Assembly (NCBI GenBank): GCA_001856825.1
Contig: ATMD01000002.1
Location: 62,004-126,003, forward strand
Length of the DNA: 64,000 nucleotides
Source of the DNA: Thermoplasmatales archaeon I-plasma
GTDB lineage: Archaea > Thermoplasmatota > Thermoplasmata > Thermoplasmatales > GCA-001856825
Direction of reading: 5' to 3'
In this document: piece after piece, positions 37,357 to 47,392 of the stretch
Numbering within the stretch: position 1 is the stretch's first letter
Layout of the letters: each line of letters opens with the position of its first letter
The notes under the pieces: generated by a model
Seen by the model: the letters and a program-made list of their open reading frames with translations, nothing else
What the model was told of the DNA's origin: nothing
The model's database searches: none
Translations under genes and position numbers: made by a program

Positions 37357-38181
37357 CTATGCACCCTCTATATCCCTTAGGGCCTCGTTCAATTTCTCCT
37401 CATTCGGTGCTGGTTTACCGTGATATTCCGGGTTATTCTCCATGAATTTGACACCCTTTCCCTTGACTGTCTTGGCTATGATCATCTTGGGGCCCTCCTG
37501 ACCTTTTGCCCATTCCAGTGCCTTTCTTATCTCCGTAAAGGAATGGCCGTCTATGGTGATAGCCGCCCACCCGAACGACCTGAATTTGCCTTCAAGGTCG
37601 CCCAAGGTCAGTATTTCCTCTGTGAACCCATCCAGCTGAATCATATTCCTGTCAAGGAAAACTATAAGGTTTGAAAGCTTCAGATGAGCTGCTGATAAAG
37701 CAGCTTCCCAAATGCTACCCTCATCTGATTCCCCATCCCCGATCATAGCAAATACCCTGTAACTCTTCCTGTCGATTCTAGCGGCGAGGGCCAAACCTAC
37801 CGCGTTACTGAGCCCCTGTCCAAGTGAACCTGCGGTTATGTCCACACCAGGAACATGGTTTACTACGTGACCTTGAAGAAGTGAATTTATCTTCCTGAAT
37901 CCGTGGAGCAAGTTCTGATCGAAGAAACCCCTCATGGAAAGAACTGAATAAAGAGCAGGAGTCGCATGCCCCTTTGAAAGTACAAATCTGTCCCTGTCGG
38001 GCCAGTTAGGGTTTGCTGGATCAATATTGAGCTCCTTAAAATATAGGTAAGTGAGAATTTCGGTGGCGCTTAGGGACCCCCCTGGATGGCCACTCTTTGC
38101 CTCAAATGTCATTTTGACAATCGATTTCCTGACTTCTTTTGCTATTTCTACTAGATTCTCCGATTCCACGGAATCTTGCAC
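37357..38181 (-). CDS. Transketolase, N-terminal subunit
   Basis: AKSGHPGGSLSATEILTYLYF, FVLSKGHATPALYSVLSMRGF, MIGDGESDEGSIWEAALSAAH. Confidence 0.95.
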   Translation of the reverse strand: MQDSVESENLVEIAKEVRKSIVKMTFEAKSGHPGGSLSATEILTYLYFKELNIDPANPNWPDRDRFVLSKGHATPALYSVLSMRGFFDQNLLHGFRKINSLLQGHVVNHVPGVDITAGSLGQGLSNAVGLALAARIDRKSYRVFAMIGDGESDEGSIWEAALSAAHLKLSNLIVFLDRNMIQLDGFTEEILTLGDLEGKFRSFGWAAITIDGHSFTEIRKALEWAKGQEGPKMIIAKTVKGKGVKFMENNPEYHGKPAPNEEKLNEALRDIEGA

Positions 38182-38424
38182 CTTCCCAAATCACCATCGT
38201 TCTTATTCAATTTTTTGTTAACTAATCTTTATATTTTCAGGGCCAATAGAAAGTTCAGTCAGCATACCACTTTTATATATAAGATTAATTTATTTTCCCC
38301 CACCACCTTAAAGCCGCTGCCTCCTATCCAAGATTGTCAATCCGATGTGATATTTCAGGCCATTTCTATCCATGGTTCAAGAAGGTTGAAAGTGTGTTTT
38401 GTTTATCTATTTAATTTTTCGTGA

Positions 38425-38456
38425 AAAAGGGTAATAATTCCTAAACAATTTAGGTA
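38425..38456. promoter_or_regulatory. Candidate DtxR/IdeR-like operator region upstream of the DtxR-family gene
   Basis: AAAAAGGGTAATAATTCCTAAACAATTTAGGTAA contains the perfect inverted repeat CCTAAA-CAA-TTTAGG (38440-38454), 3 nt before the GTG start, and two opposed TTAGGWAA half-sites. Confidence 0.55.
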
Positions 38457-38457
38457 A

Positions 38458-38850
38458 GTGAAAACGAACGAGGATAGGGAAAAATATCTCGAATCCATCG
38501 ATCATTTCATAAAGGAACAAGGATACGCTCGACCTCTTGAGATTGCTGAGTTCTTGAAAGTGACACCTGCTTCCGTATCGCAGATGCTAAGCAAACTTTC
38601 TAATGATGGGTTGATAAACTATCAGAAATACAGGGGAATGACGCTTACTGAAAAGGGGAAAAAGCTTCTGGAGAACTTGAACAAGAAGGAAAGTTCCATT
38701 TATGAGCTGCTGAAATTGATGGGTTGCGATGAGGAAACTGCCAAGGAGAGAGCCTGCTTCTTCGAACACTTCATCGACGAAGACCTAGCCGAAAAAATGA
38801 GGACATTTACTAACAAGATAAAGGAGAGTAAGCTGAAGCTCCCGGCATAG
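38458..38850 (+). CDS. DtxR/IdeR/MntR-family metal-dependent transcriptional regulator
   Basis: YLESIDHFIKEQGYARPLEIAEFLKVTPASVSQMLSKLSNDGLINYQKYRGMTLTEKGKKL and CFFEHFIDEDLAEKM. Confidence 0.85.
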   Translation: MKTNEDREKYLESIDHFIKEQGYARPLEIAEFLKVTPASVSQMLSKLSNDGLINYQKYRGMTLTEKGKKLLENLNKKESSIYELLKLMGCDEETAKERACFFEHFIDEDLAEKMRTFTNKIKESKLKLPA

Positions 38851-39003
38851 TTCCAGATCAGCCATTATGGTGCGATTCAACTGCTGTAGTGCTGAACATT
38901 AGGGGGCACTCTATGCCACATTCCTTCCTTTGGTTACGTTATTGAAATTCCACAAATAATCCGCCGTTTCCCGATGAATGTGATTGAGCTTGGATTCACA
39001 GTT

Positions 39004-39029
39004 AAAAAGGGTAAGTTTACCTAATTTTT
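39004..39029. promoter_or_regulatory. Candidate DtxR/IdeR-like operator upstream of citrate synthase
   Basis: AAAAAGGGTAAGTTTACCTAATTTTT contains the perfect inverted repeat GGTAA-GT-TTACC (39010-39021) and shares AAAAAGGGTAA...CCTAA with the 38425 site. Confidence 0.45.
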
Positions 39030-39075
39030 GGACAGTGTTTTATAATCGTTTATGCTATTTATTCTTGTGATCTAA

Positions 39076-40230
39076 ATGATGAGTTCAAAACCTACTATCA
39101 ACTATGGATTGGAGGGGATTTATGTAGATGAAAGCTCCATATCCAAGGTAGACGGACAGAACGGAAAGTTGTGGTACAGGGGATACTCTATAGAAGATCT
39201 TGCAGAGCGTTCGAACTTTGAAGAGGTTTCGTACCTGCTGATATACGGAAAACTGCCAACTCAGAAGGAATATGACGAATTTGTGAAGAAACTTAAGGAA
39301 AGAAGGGAAATTGAGCCGGAAATAAGGAATATAATAAAGAAGATGGCACCTGTAGCCCATCCAATGGACGTGATAAGAACTGCAACGTCTATGCTCGTTA
39401 TGTACGATAACGATCCAAACAACAGGGCAACGGAAGCAACGATAGACAAGGTAATAACCCTGATAGCAAAAGTATCAACTATTGCTGCCGCAACTGGAAG
39501 ATTCAGGGCGAAGAAGAGTTACATTCATCCTGACAATTCTCTGGGACATTCGGAGAACTTCCTCTACATGCTCACAGGAAAGAAGCCTACTAAGTTCGAG
39601 AGCAAGCTGATTGACCTCATGTTCATACTGCATGCAGAGCACAGCACGAATGCATCCACTTTCTCCGTCCTTGTGACTGCATCCACCCTTGCAGACGTGT
39701 ATGCTGCTACAACGTCAGGCATAGGAACACTGAAGGGACCACTGCATGGCGGTGCAGATGAGGCTGCACTGAGCATGATGAATGCAATAGGCAACCCTGA
39801 CAACACGGAGAAGTACATAGAGGAGGCACTTGAGGGGAAGCAGAGGATAATGGGGTTCGGGCACAGGGTGTACAAGACGTACGATCCTAGGGCAAAGCTT
39901 GTGAGGAGCTACCTTGAGGAGAGCCTGACAAAGGAGCCTTCTGACGAGGTGAGGAGGCTGCTGCAGATTGCACTCAGGGCAGAGAAGCTCATGATAGACA
40001 AGCTGGGGAGTACGAAGGGCATATGGCCAAACATAGATTTCTTTGCAGGCCCGCTGTACAGGGTGATGGGAATAGAGGGACAGATGTTCACCCCCATATT
40101 CGTCGCTTCAAGGATGGCAGGATGGGGATCGCACATAGTTGAGTACTGGCACAACAACAAGCTGGTGAGACCTCTTGAATACTATTCCGGATCTGTGGAC
40201 CTAAAATACACACCAATAGAGGCAAGATAA
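39076..40230 (+). CDS. gltA: Citrate synthase
   Basis: GLEGIYVDESSISKVDGQNGKLWYRGY, GPLHGGADEAALSMM, IMGFGHRVYKTYDPRAK. Confidence 0.95.
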   Translation: MMSSKPTINYGLEGIYVDESSISKVDGQNGKLWYRGYSIEDLAERSNFEEVSYLLIYGKLPTQKEYDEFVKKLKERREIEPEIRNIIKKMAPVAHPMDVIRTATSMLVMYDNDPNNRATEATIDKVITLIAKVSTIAAATGRFRAKKSYIHPDNSLGHSENFLYMLTGKKPTKFESKLIDLMFILHAEHSTNASTFSVLVTASTLADVYAATTSGIGTLKGPLHGGADEAALSMMNAIGNPDNTEKYIEEALEGKQRIMGFGHRVYKTYDPRAKLVRSYLEESLTKEPSDEVRRLLQIALRAEKLMIDKLGSTKGIWPNIDFFAGPLYRVMGIEGQMFTPIFVASRMAGWGSHIVEYWHNNKLVRPLEYYSGSVDLKYTPIEAR

Positions 40231-40466
40231 GTAAGACCGCAACCAAGAGTAGAGAAGAACGACACTCTATAGCTAAAATCAGAAGGGTAGTTGGGGAAAG
40301 TTTCAACCGATTACGTGTTTCTTCCCCTATTAGCTACCCTTCTTTCTTTTCATATTACTGGAAAATGACAATACAGTCTTCAGGTAGCACATTATGAGGA
40401 TCGGTTAATTACTTCCGCATTCACTGAATAAAGAAAGTTTATAAGGTCTGTAGAAATTGTTAAAAT

Positions 40467-41396
40467 ATGATCTCTATAATAGGCTCAGGAAGAGTAGGAG
40501 CTACCACTGCGGCCCTATTCATGGTAAGCGAGTTAGATAGCAACATAAATCTTGTAGATATCGTTGAGGGTCTTCCACAGGGAGAGGCACTTGACCTAAA
40601 TCACACAGCGGCAATTCTTGGAAAAGACGTGAAAATAAGAGGTTCTAACAACTATGAAGATATCAAAGGAAGCGATATTGTTGTCATTACAGCTGGCCTT
40701 CCCAGAAAGCCTGGGATGACAAGGGAAGAACTTGCGGTGAAGAATGCTGACATAGTCTCACAAACGGCTGAAAAGGTGAAGACGTATGCGCCCAATGCTA
40801 TTGTGATAATAACAACGAACCCTCTTGATGTGATGGTAACCGTACTTTACAACAAACTGAAGTTCCCCAGGAACAGGGTTATCGGTTTCAGCGGTGTCCT
40901 AGACTCGAGAAGAATGGCATATTATGCGTCGCAGTACATTGGCGTTTCGCCAGCAGCAATAACTCCACTTGTTCTTGGTCAGCACGGTGAGAACATGTAT
41001 CCCGTTCCAGAATTGTCATTTGTCTATGGGAAGAGCCTAAAGACCTACCTTACCGAAGAGCAGTATACGAAAGTAGTCAAAGACACGATAAGTGCGGGAG
41101 CGGACATAACCAATTTAAGGAAGTTCAGCAGCAACTGGGGCCCTGCCAGCGGACTCTCAGTAATGGTAAATGCAATAGTGAATGATAGGAAGACTGCGCT
41201 TGAAGCAAGTGTTCTTCTTGAGGGGGAGTATGGTGTCAACGGGGTGTTCGCAGAAGTACCTGTGATTCTTGGTAAGAATGGCGTCGAAAAAGTAGTAGAG
41301 GTAAACCTTTCTCCAGACCAAAGGGAGAAGTTCATGAAAAGCATTGATGCAATCAAAAATAACCTCAAACAGGTACCAGACTCTTATCTAAAATAA
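40467..41396 (+). CDS. mdh: Malate dehydrogenase (LDH-like family)
   Basis: IIGSGRVGATTAALFM, GLPRKPGMTREELAVKNADIV, TNPLDVMVTVLY, VLGQHGENMYPV. Confidence 0.92.
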   Translation: MISIIGSGRVGATTAALFMVSELDSNINLVDIVEGLPQGEALDLNHTAAILGKDVKIRGSNNYEDIKGSDIVVITAGLPRKPGMTREELAVKNADIVSQTAEKVKTYAPNAIVIITTNPLDVMVTVLYNKLKFPRNRVIGFSGVLDSRRMAYYASQYIGVSPAAITPLVLGQHGENMYPVPELSFVYGKSLKTYLTEEQYTKVVKDTISAGADITNLRKFSSNWGPASGLSVMVNAIVNDRKTALEASVLLEGEYGVNGVFAEVPVILGKNGVEKVVEVNLSPDQREKFMKSIDAIKNNLKQVPDSYLK

Positions 41397-41600
41397 TCAT
41401 TTTTAACCTTCTTTTTTATATTCCAATTTTGTGATTTCCTAACCTAAATCTCTCTGTATAATTCTGTCTTTTTCTTGCGACGATGAGCGCCATTTAAATT
41501 ATTATATTTGAACCTCTTTCATCTTCTTGGGGCTTTGTTGTTTGCGTAGATCGTAAAATACTCGCAAACGTTAAAACGTGTTAAGCATTTCCAGTTGAAT

Positions 41601-41675
41601 GGGCGCATGGCCTAGTTTGGATAGGGCAATGGCCTCCTAAGCCATAGGTCAGGGGTTCAAATCCCCTTGCGCCCG
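41601..41675 (+). tRNA. tRNA-Arg (anticodon CCT)
   Basis: GGGCGCA/TGCGCCC acceptor stem, ATGGC-CTCCTAA-GCCAT anticodon arm with CCT, AGGGG-TTCAAAT-CCCCT T-arm; no intron, CCA not encoded. Confidence 0.95.
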
Positions 41676-41799
41676 TAGGGATCGTAGCTCCACCCGCATG
41701 TTTTTGAACCCTCCTTCATTTCACCCTCCTCGTCAGAAATCATCGGAATAGGCAAATGTTAATTAAGCTCAGATCTGTATAATAAACCTAGAGTTAAAA

Positions 41800-41919
41800 A
41801 TGAAGGCAAAAAGAAGGACAAAAACACCAACCAGAAACAGAGCTGAACACTCAAACCGTAGTAATTCTAAGACACTGGAAGCTAGGTACCCTAAAAAAGA
41901 ACAAAAAAAGAAGAAATAG
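41800..41919 (+). CDS. Putative 39-aa highly basic small protein
   Basis: MKAKRRTKTPTRNRAEHSNRSNSKTLEARYPKKEQKKKK*, with AT-rich TATA-like sequence (TGTATAATAAA) upstream. No homology assessed. Confidence 0.35.
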   Translation: MKAKRRTKTPTRNRAEHSNRSNSKTLEARYPKKEQKKKK

Positions 41920-42052
41920 GAAGTTAGAGAAAGAGGATAGACACATTTCCGTTACTCTTTCCTGCACAAATTATCATTTAAAGAGGGCCTATTTTCTTAC
42001 GTATTCAGACACTTACTGGTAACATATATTAGATAAAATACGCTGAAGATAT

Positions 42053-44428
42053 TTGGACTTGACAGAAAACAACAAATATGACAAAGTGAGCATTGAGGAG
42101 ACTTTCAAATCACTTTCTACAACTTCTGAAGGTCTTACAGAAGATGAAGCAGAGGAAAGACTGAAGAAGTTTGGACCAAATACAGTTCGGGACGAAAAAG
42201 AAAATCCCTTATTGAAGTTCTTGAAAAAATTCTGGGCTCCCGTACCGTGGATGCTGGAAATCACTGCAGTCATTACATTTCTTATAGGCAAAGCTATCGA
42301 TACCTACATCATAGTAACTCTCCTATTGTTCAACAGTTTTATAGGCTTCTTTCAGGAATCAAAGGCAGATAATGCGGTAGAATTATTGAGTCAAAAGCTG
42401 AACGTAAATTCAAGGGTTCTGAGGAACGGGAAATGGAAACAGTCACCAGCAGCTCAACTAGTTCCTGGAGACATAGTATACGTTAGGATGGGAGACGTCG
42501 TTCCTGCTGATCTCAAGATTGTAACAGGAGAAGTGTCGGTCGACCAATCACAGCTAACAGGGGAATCGATCCCAGTTAGGAGGATTGCAAATGAAGTTAT
42601 CTATTCGGGTTCTACATTAGAAAGGGGGGAGGCAAATTGCGTTGTTCTTTCAACTGGGGCCAATACTCTTTATGGGCAAACAGCAGAATTGGTGAAGAAG
42701 GCAAAATCAGAATCGCATCTGGAGAAACTCGTTCTAGGGATCGTGAAATACCTCGCAATTGTTGACGTAGCCCTTGTCATCTCACTCGTCGGTTTTTCCA
42801 TCGTCTTCAAAGTTTCATTGACCGAGGTGATCCCGTTTTCACTAGTAGTTCTAATTGCGTCTATTCCGGTTGCCCTACCGGCAACTTTCACTGTTGCCAC
42901 CACATATGGGGCAATAGACCTTTCAAAAAAGGGTGCTCTTGTGACAAAACTTAGCGCAGTGGAAGATGCAGCAACAATGGATTCAATTTGTTTTGACAAA
43001 ACTGGAACATTGACCCAGAACAAACTGACTGTATCAAACCCCATACCTTTCGGGATTTCTGTTCAAGAGCTCATTTCCTATGCAATGGTAGCTAGCAATG
43101 AATCAAGCTTGGATTCAATAGATTTGGCCATTATAGACTACGGGAAGAAGATAGGCGCTAGCACTGACAAATTCACTGTAAAAAAGTTTGTCCCGTTTGA
43201 TCCTTCGACCAAGAGAACAGAGTGCTTGATCGAGGTTGATGGGATGGAGATGCTGGTTGTTAAGGGAGCCCCGCAGGTCATAGTAGAAATGCTTGAGCCA
43301 GGGAGGGCGAAAGAAGTCTCTGAGCAAATAACTTCGCTTGCGGTGAGGGGGTATAGGTCAATCCTTGTTGGCATTTCTAGCGAAGGAAAGAAGCAGATAT
43401 CTGGCATAATACCGCTTCGTGATCCTCCTCTGCCTGATTCAGCTGACCTGATAAAGAAACTACAGTCCCTTGGTCTGAAACCAAGGATGATAACAGGCGA
43501 TTCAGAACCCATTGCAAGGGAGATTTCGAAGGAAGTAGGCATAGGAGACAAGATCTGCAGAATTTCGAAAATAAGGAATGATGGAATGGACATAGATGAG
43601 TGCGATGCATTCGCAGAGGTCCTTCCTGAGGACAAATTCTTCATTGTGAAATCACTACAGAAAAAACATCACATTACTGGAATGACGGGGGATGGTGTTA
43701 ACGATGCCCCTGCCTTGAAGCAGGCCGAGGTTGGTATCGCCGTCTCATCTGCTACCGACGTTGCAAAGGCATCTGCTAGCATAGTCCTTACACATAAGGG
43801 GCTGCTAGACATCGTATATACTGTTGAGGACGGCAGGAAGATATTTCAGAGGATGCTAACTTATACCCTGAACAAGATAATCAAGACAATTCAGGTTGTG
43901 ATTTTCCTTACCGTATCATTCTTCATCTTCAGGTTCTTTGTGACAACGCCTTTTGACATCATCCTGCTGATATTTGCAAACGACTTCGTGACAATGTCCA
44001 TAGCAACAGATAATGTTAGACCGTCCTCAAGACCCGAAAGGTGGAATGTTAAGTCCCTTCTGGGATCATCAGTCATGCTAGGTATTCTCATAGTTGTAGA
44101 ATCGTTCGCCGCCCTACTAGTCGCACTCAGGCTAGGATTGACTCACAATCAAATTGACACATTCATATTCGATCTACTGGTGTTTTCAGGCCTCTTTACA
44201 GTATACATGGTAAGGGAAAGGGGGAGATTCTGGAATTCCACGCCTGGAAAGTGGCTTATGATTACCACCGTTGCAGATATAGCGATTGTGTCATTGATAT
44301 CGTGGCTTGGAATCCTGGTAACCCCTATAGGAATTGCGTACGTTGCCGTGTCACTTGGGATAGCTTTCGTTTCCATGGCTGCAATAGATGAAATTAAAGG
44401 TATCATCTTCAGGCATTACAGAATATGA
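42053..44428 (+). CDS. P-type proton-efflux ATPase (P3A-like)
   Basis: LTGESIPV, CFDKTGTLTQNKLTV phosphorylation motif, MTGDGVNDAPALKQAEVGIAV. Confidence 0.92.
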   Translation: MDLTENNKYDKVSIEETFKSLSTTSEGLTEDEAEERLKKFGPNTVRDEKENPLLKFLKKFWAPVPWMLEITAVITFLIGKAIDTYIIVTLLLFNSFIGFFQESKADNAVELLSQKLNVNSRVLRNGKWKQSPAAQLVPGDIVYVRMGDVVPADLKIVTGEVSVDQSQLTGESIPVRRIANEVIYSGSTLERGEANCVVLSTGANTLYGQTAELVKKAKSESHLEKLVLGIVKYLAIVDVALVISLVGFSIVFKVSLTEVIPFSLVVLIASIPVALPATFTVATTYGAIDLSKKGALVTKLSAVEDAATMDSICFDKTGTLTQNKLTVSNPIPFGISVQELISYAMVASNESSLDSIDLAIIDYGKKIGASTDKFTVKKFVPFDPSTKRTECLIEVDGMEMLVVKGAPQVIVEMLEPGRAKEVSEQITSLAVRGYRSILVGISSEGKKQISGIIPLRDPPLPDSADLIKKLQSLGLKPRMITGDSEPIAREISKEVGIGDKICRISKIRNDGMDIDECDAFAEVLPEDKFFIVKSLQKKHHITGMTGDGVNDAPALKQAEVGIAVSSATDVAKASASIVLTHKGLLDIVYTVEDGRKIFQRMLTYTLNKIIKTIQVVIFLTVSFFIFRFFVTTPFDIILLIFANDFVTMSIATDNVRPSSRPERWNVKSLLGSSVMLGILIVVESFAALLVALRLGLTHNQIDTFIFDLLVFSGLFTVYMVRERGRFWNSTPGKWLMITTVADIAIVSLISWLGILVTPIGIAYVAVSLGIAFVSMAAIDEIKGIIFRHYRI

Positions 44429-44559
44429 ATCTGGTAATTTTGTGTAAAAATTGAGAATGGGAGAAGGCGCAAATCAATATTATATATGGATTTCATCTCC
44501 AGTTAGCAAGTATTCTGATACAGCGCAAGAATAATAACTGACTTGGGATTAATGCTTGC

Positions 44560-45786
44560 TTGATTACAATAGACGAGCTGCTATTACTATTGGCAGTTAT
44601 TATGCTGCTAGGTTTCGTTGGGGAAATAGCGTTCAGGAAGAAGAGGATACCTGACATGCTGCTTCTGTTACTCATAGGGATAGTTATTCACTACACTGGG
44701 ATCATACCAGTGGTATACCTATCAATAATGAAAGACCTGCTTGGATTTGTAGGCACCGTCGCCCTGATATTCATTGTTTTTGGGGGGGTATTGAAGCTTG
44801 ATCTAGAGAAGTTTGGAAAATCCGTTCCAAAAGGAATTGCAATGGCATCTGCAGACCTCATCTTTGTGATCGGCATTCTCACTCCCCTGCTATATTTCTT
44901 CTTCAAGATTCCTTTCATAGACTCTCTCCTGCTTGCTACTGTCCTGAGCGAGACTTCTGTCACTTTCATAGTCCCTCTTATTGCTAGGGTGAACCTTAAT
45001 GAAAACATAAAACACACAGTGGAAGTTGAAACAATAATGAATTCAATTATGAACATCATAGTTGTCCTTCTCATTCTCAGTGTAATGAATCAGCAGTTCA
45101 CGATAGCCGGCACGGCAGGTTATCTCTTCGGGAGCATATCGGAATCCCTTGTACTTGGAGGGGTTGTTGGAATCGTTTGGCTCGTAGTCCTCAGGCAGGC
45201 TCTTACTCCTCACTATTATATAGCCACCATAGCAATACTTCTTGCCCTATGGGGTGTCTCTGATTACCTCGGTGCTTCAGCAATACTTACTGTTTTCCTG
45301 TTCTCGGTTATAATCACCAATTCCGTCCCAGTTTCTAAAATAATCAAGATCTCTGGCAGCATCAACAACGAGTCCCTGTCATACTTTAACCAGGAAATCA
45401 CATTCTTCGTACTTACGCTCTTCTACGTCTATATCGGTATATTGGTAAATATTTTCGATTTCGGCGGGATAATAATAGCTGCAATTCTCGTCGCCATACT
45501 TGTTCCTATAAGATTCCTGGAAGTATATTCTGTACAGGGAATGACAAAATGGTTCGGGAAGGATACTGCAATTGTGTCTTCCTTTGTACAGAGAGGTTCT
45601 ACGGTTATCGTTATCGCAGGCGTTTTGCTTTCAACCGACCCGAAGGTATTCAACCTTTATGGCAACATACTCTTCTACACTGTAATATTCTCCATACTTG
45701 CGGGATCCATTATATTTTCAGCTCTATCTAGAAAGTACGTCCCCGCGGCAACATCCGCTCCAAAAGAGGTTCCTGAAAATCACTGA
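44560..45786 (+). CDS. Cation/proton antiporter (CPA family)
   Basis: Multi-TM 408-aa ORF with repeated hydrophobic segments (LLGFVGEIAFRKKRIPDMLLLLLIGIVIHYTG). Confidence 0.8.
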   Translation: MITIDELLLLLAVIMLLGFVGEIAFRKKRIPDMLLLLLIGIVIHYTGIIPVVYLSIMKDLLGFVGTVALIFIVFGGVLKLDLEKFGKSVPKGIAMASADLIFVIGILTPLLYFFFKIPFIDSLLLATVLSETSVTFIVPLIARVNLNENIKHTVEVETIMNSIMNIIVVLLILSVMNQQFTIAGTAGYLFGSISESLVLGGVVGIVWLVVLRQALTPHYYIATIAILLALWGVSDYLGASAILTVFLFSVIITNSVPVSKIIKISGSINNESLSYFNQEITFFVLTLFYVYIGILVNIFDFGGIIIAAILVAILVPIRFLEVYSVQGMTKWFGKDTAIVSSFVQRGSTVIVIAGVLLSTDPKVFNLYGNILFYTVIFSILAGSIIFSALSRKYVPAATSAPKEVPENH

Positions 45787-45855
45787 GGTGGATGATGTTA
45801 AGAATGACAGGATGAAATAAGAATAGTTTATATTCAATGTAGTTTAGGTATTCTG

Positions 45856-47021
45856 ATGCTTGACCTGATAACATCAATCCTGCTATTACTGATAGTTGCA
45901 ATAGGATTAGGTCAGCTTTTCAACTTTTTCTCTCCCTTCCCGAGATCGTGGGAGCCATTCTGGCCGGGATACTGCTGGGACCCGCGGTGTCGGGCATAAT
46001 AATCCCTTCCTCCAACCTATCCACAATAAGCACTCTGGCTCTCTTCTTCATTATCCTCCAGATAGGTGTTGAAGCCTCCTCAGACATTTTCTCAAAGAAC
46101 ATACGATATGTTACCGGATTTGCAGTAACGTCGTTCATCGTTCCGTTCTTGGTCATGTCCATTGTATCTATCTTCGCTTTTAAGCTCCCATATCTGGAAG
46201 CTGTAAGCACTTCGCTTGCGGTGAGCATTCCATCCATCTCTATAACATCAGTGTTACTTGTCCAGTCTGGTCTTATCAGGACGGAAGACGGCTTCAGGCT
46301 CCTTGGGGGCGTCGCGATGAGCGATGCAGTTGCGTTCATCATCCTTGTCTCATTTCACCGTGCAGCATCAACCGTAGCCATCGATTCTGCTTTGCTAGCG
46401 GCCTTCGTGATAGCGTTGTACTTCCTAGACATGTACCTGAAGACAAAGTCAGACTTCCTGATTCGCAGATTTGACATGTTCAGCAGGAGGGGAAGGGAGG
46501 GGATAATCTTTGCAGGCGTTATACTGATGGGACTCGCTGCATCCGTGCTCTTTGAATATATAGGCATAACCTTCGTCCTCGGCGCATTCTTCTCGGGGTT
46601 GATAATCCATCAAAACACCTTCGGCGAACATACTTACGGAATTCTAAAGAGAACTTTCCAGCGTATTAACAGCAGTTTCTTCGTTCCCCTCTTCTTCAGC
46701 ATCTCAGGTCTCGAAGTGTCAATAATTCCATTTTACACCGTTCCCTACCTGCTGGTGCTTTTACTGATTACAACGATCATAGGCGGTTTTGCAGCATATA
46801 AATTCTCTAAGAGGTATATGAAAAGCATAAAGCCTACCGTGTCCCTCGGCATTTTCGGCGTAAGGGGTGCAGTTGGGATCATAATAGCTTCCATCGCTCT
46901 TTCTAAAGGTTTCATAAACAACACTTATTATTCAGTGGCTGTAATTGCAACAGTGATAATGGCAATTGTATTCACCTTCGTCTTTCAGCGATCCATTGAA
47001 GATAAAATGAGATTTTCATGA
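45856..47021 (+). CDS. Second cation/proton antiporter, apparently frameshifted near the T-tract at 45925-45929
   Basis: 45856 starts MLDLITSILLLLIVAIGLGQLFNFF. The homologous continuation LPEIVGAILAGILLGPAVSG lies in the -1 frame (ORF 45948..47021). One additional T in CAACTTTTTC would restore a single frame. Confidence 0.65.
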
Positions 47022-47392
47022 AGGCAGCTTTTCAATTCTAGATTTGTACCGTGAGTGCTACTTATCATCTATGGACGTCTGAAATTCAATTATACTTTTT
47101 GATGTAGGAAACCGCGATAGTAAGTCGAATTTTAGCACACAACTAACCATATTCCTGATAATGGAGTGCTGTTAGTATCGTCTATCACGTTTAGGTCTTT
47201 TTCATTAGGTACCCTAGGATTTACACGTTTGGCAAGAAAAGTCAGTCTTTCAAGCCACATTAAGGAACGTCAGAGGTTGGACAAGATATCATACTTCGCA
47301 CCACATAACAATTCATAACCTGTCATCGCAGAATCAAAGAATAAAATAATTAGAAAAAGGGGAGGTAATCTCCCAGACTACCTCGACTGCCC

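Noticed and set aside
41437-41456. CCTAACCTAA downstream of mdh as another DtxR box
   Set aside because: Lies in a 3' non-promoter region with no adjacent downstream gene start; not counted as an operator.
43138-43644. 168-aa antisense ORF inside the P-type ATPase gene
   Set aside because: Shadow ORF of a strongly supported CDS.
41884-47217. Shared TAGGTACCCTA at 41884 and 47207
   Set aside because: Only an 11-mer twice; one copy lies in the small putative ORF and the other in an unrelated gap, so chance is sufficient.
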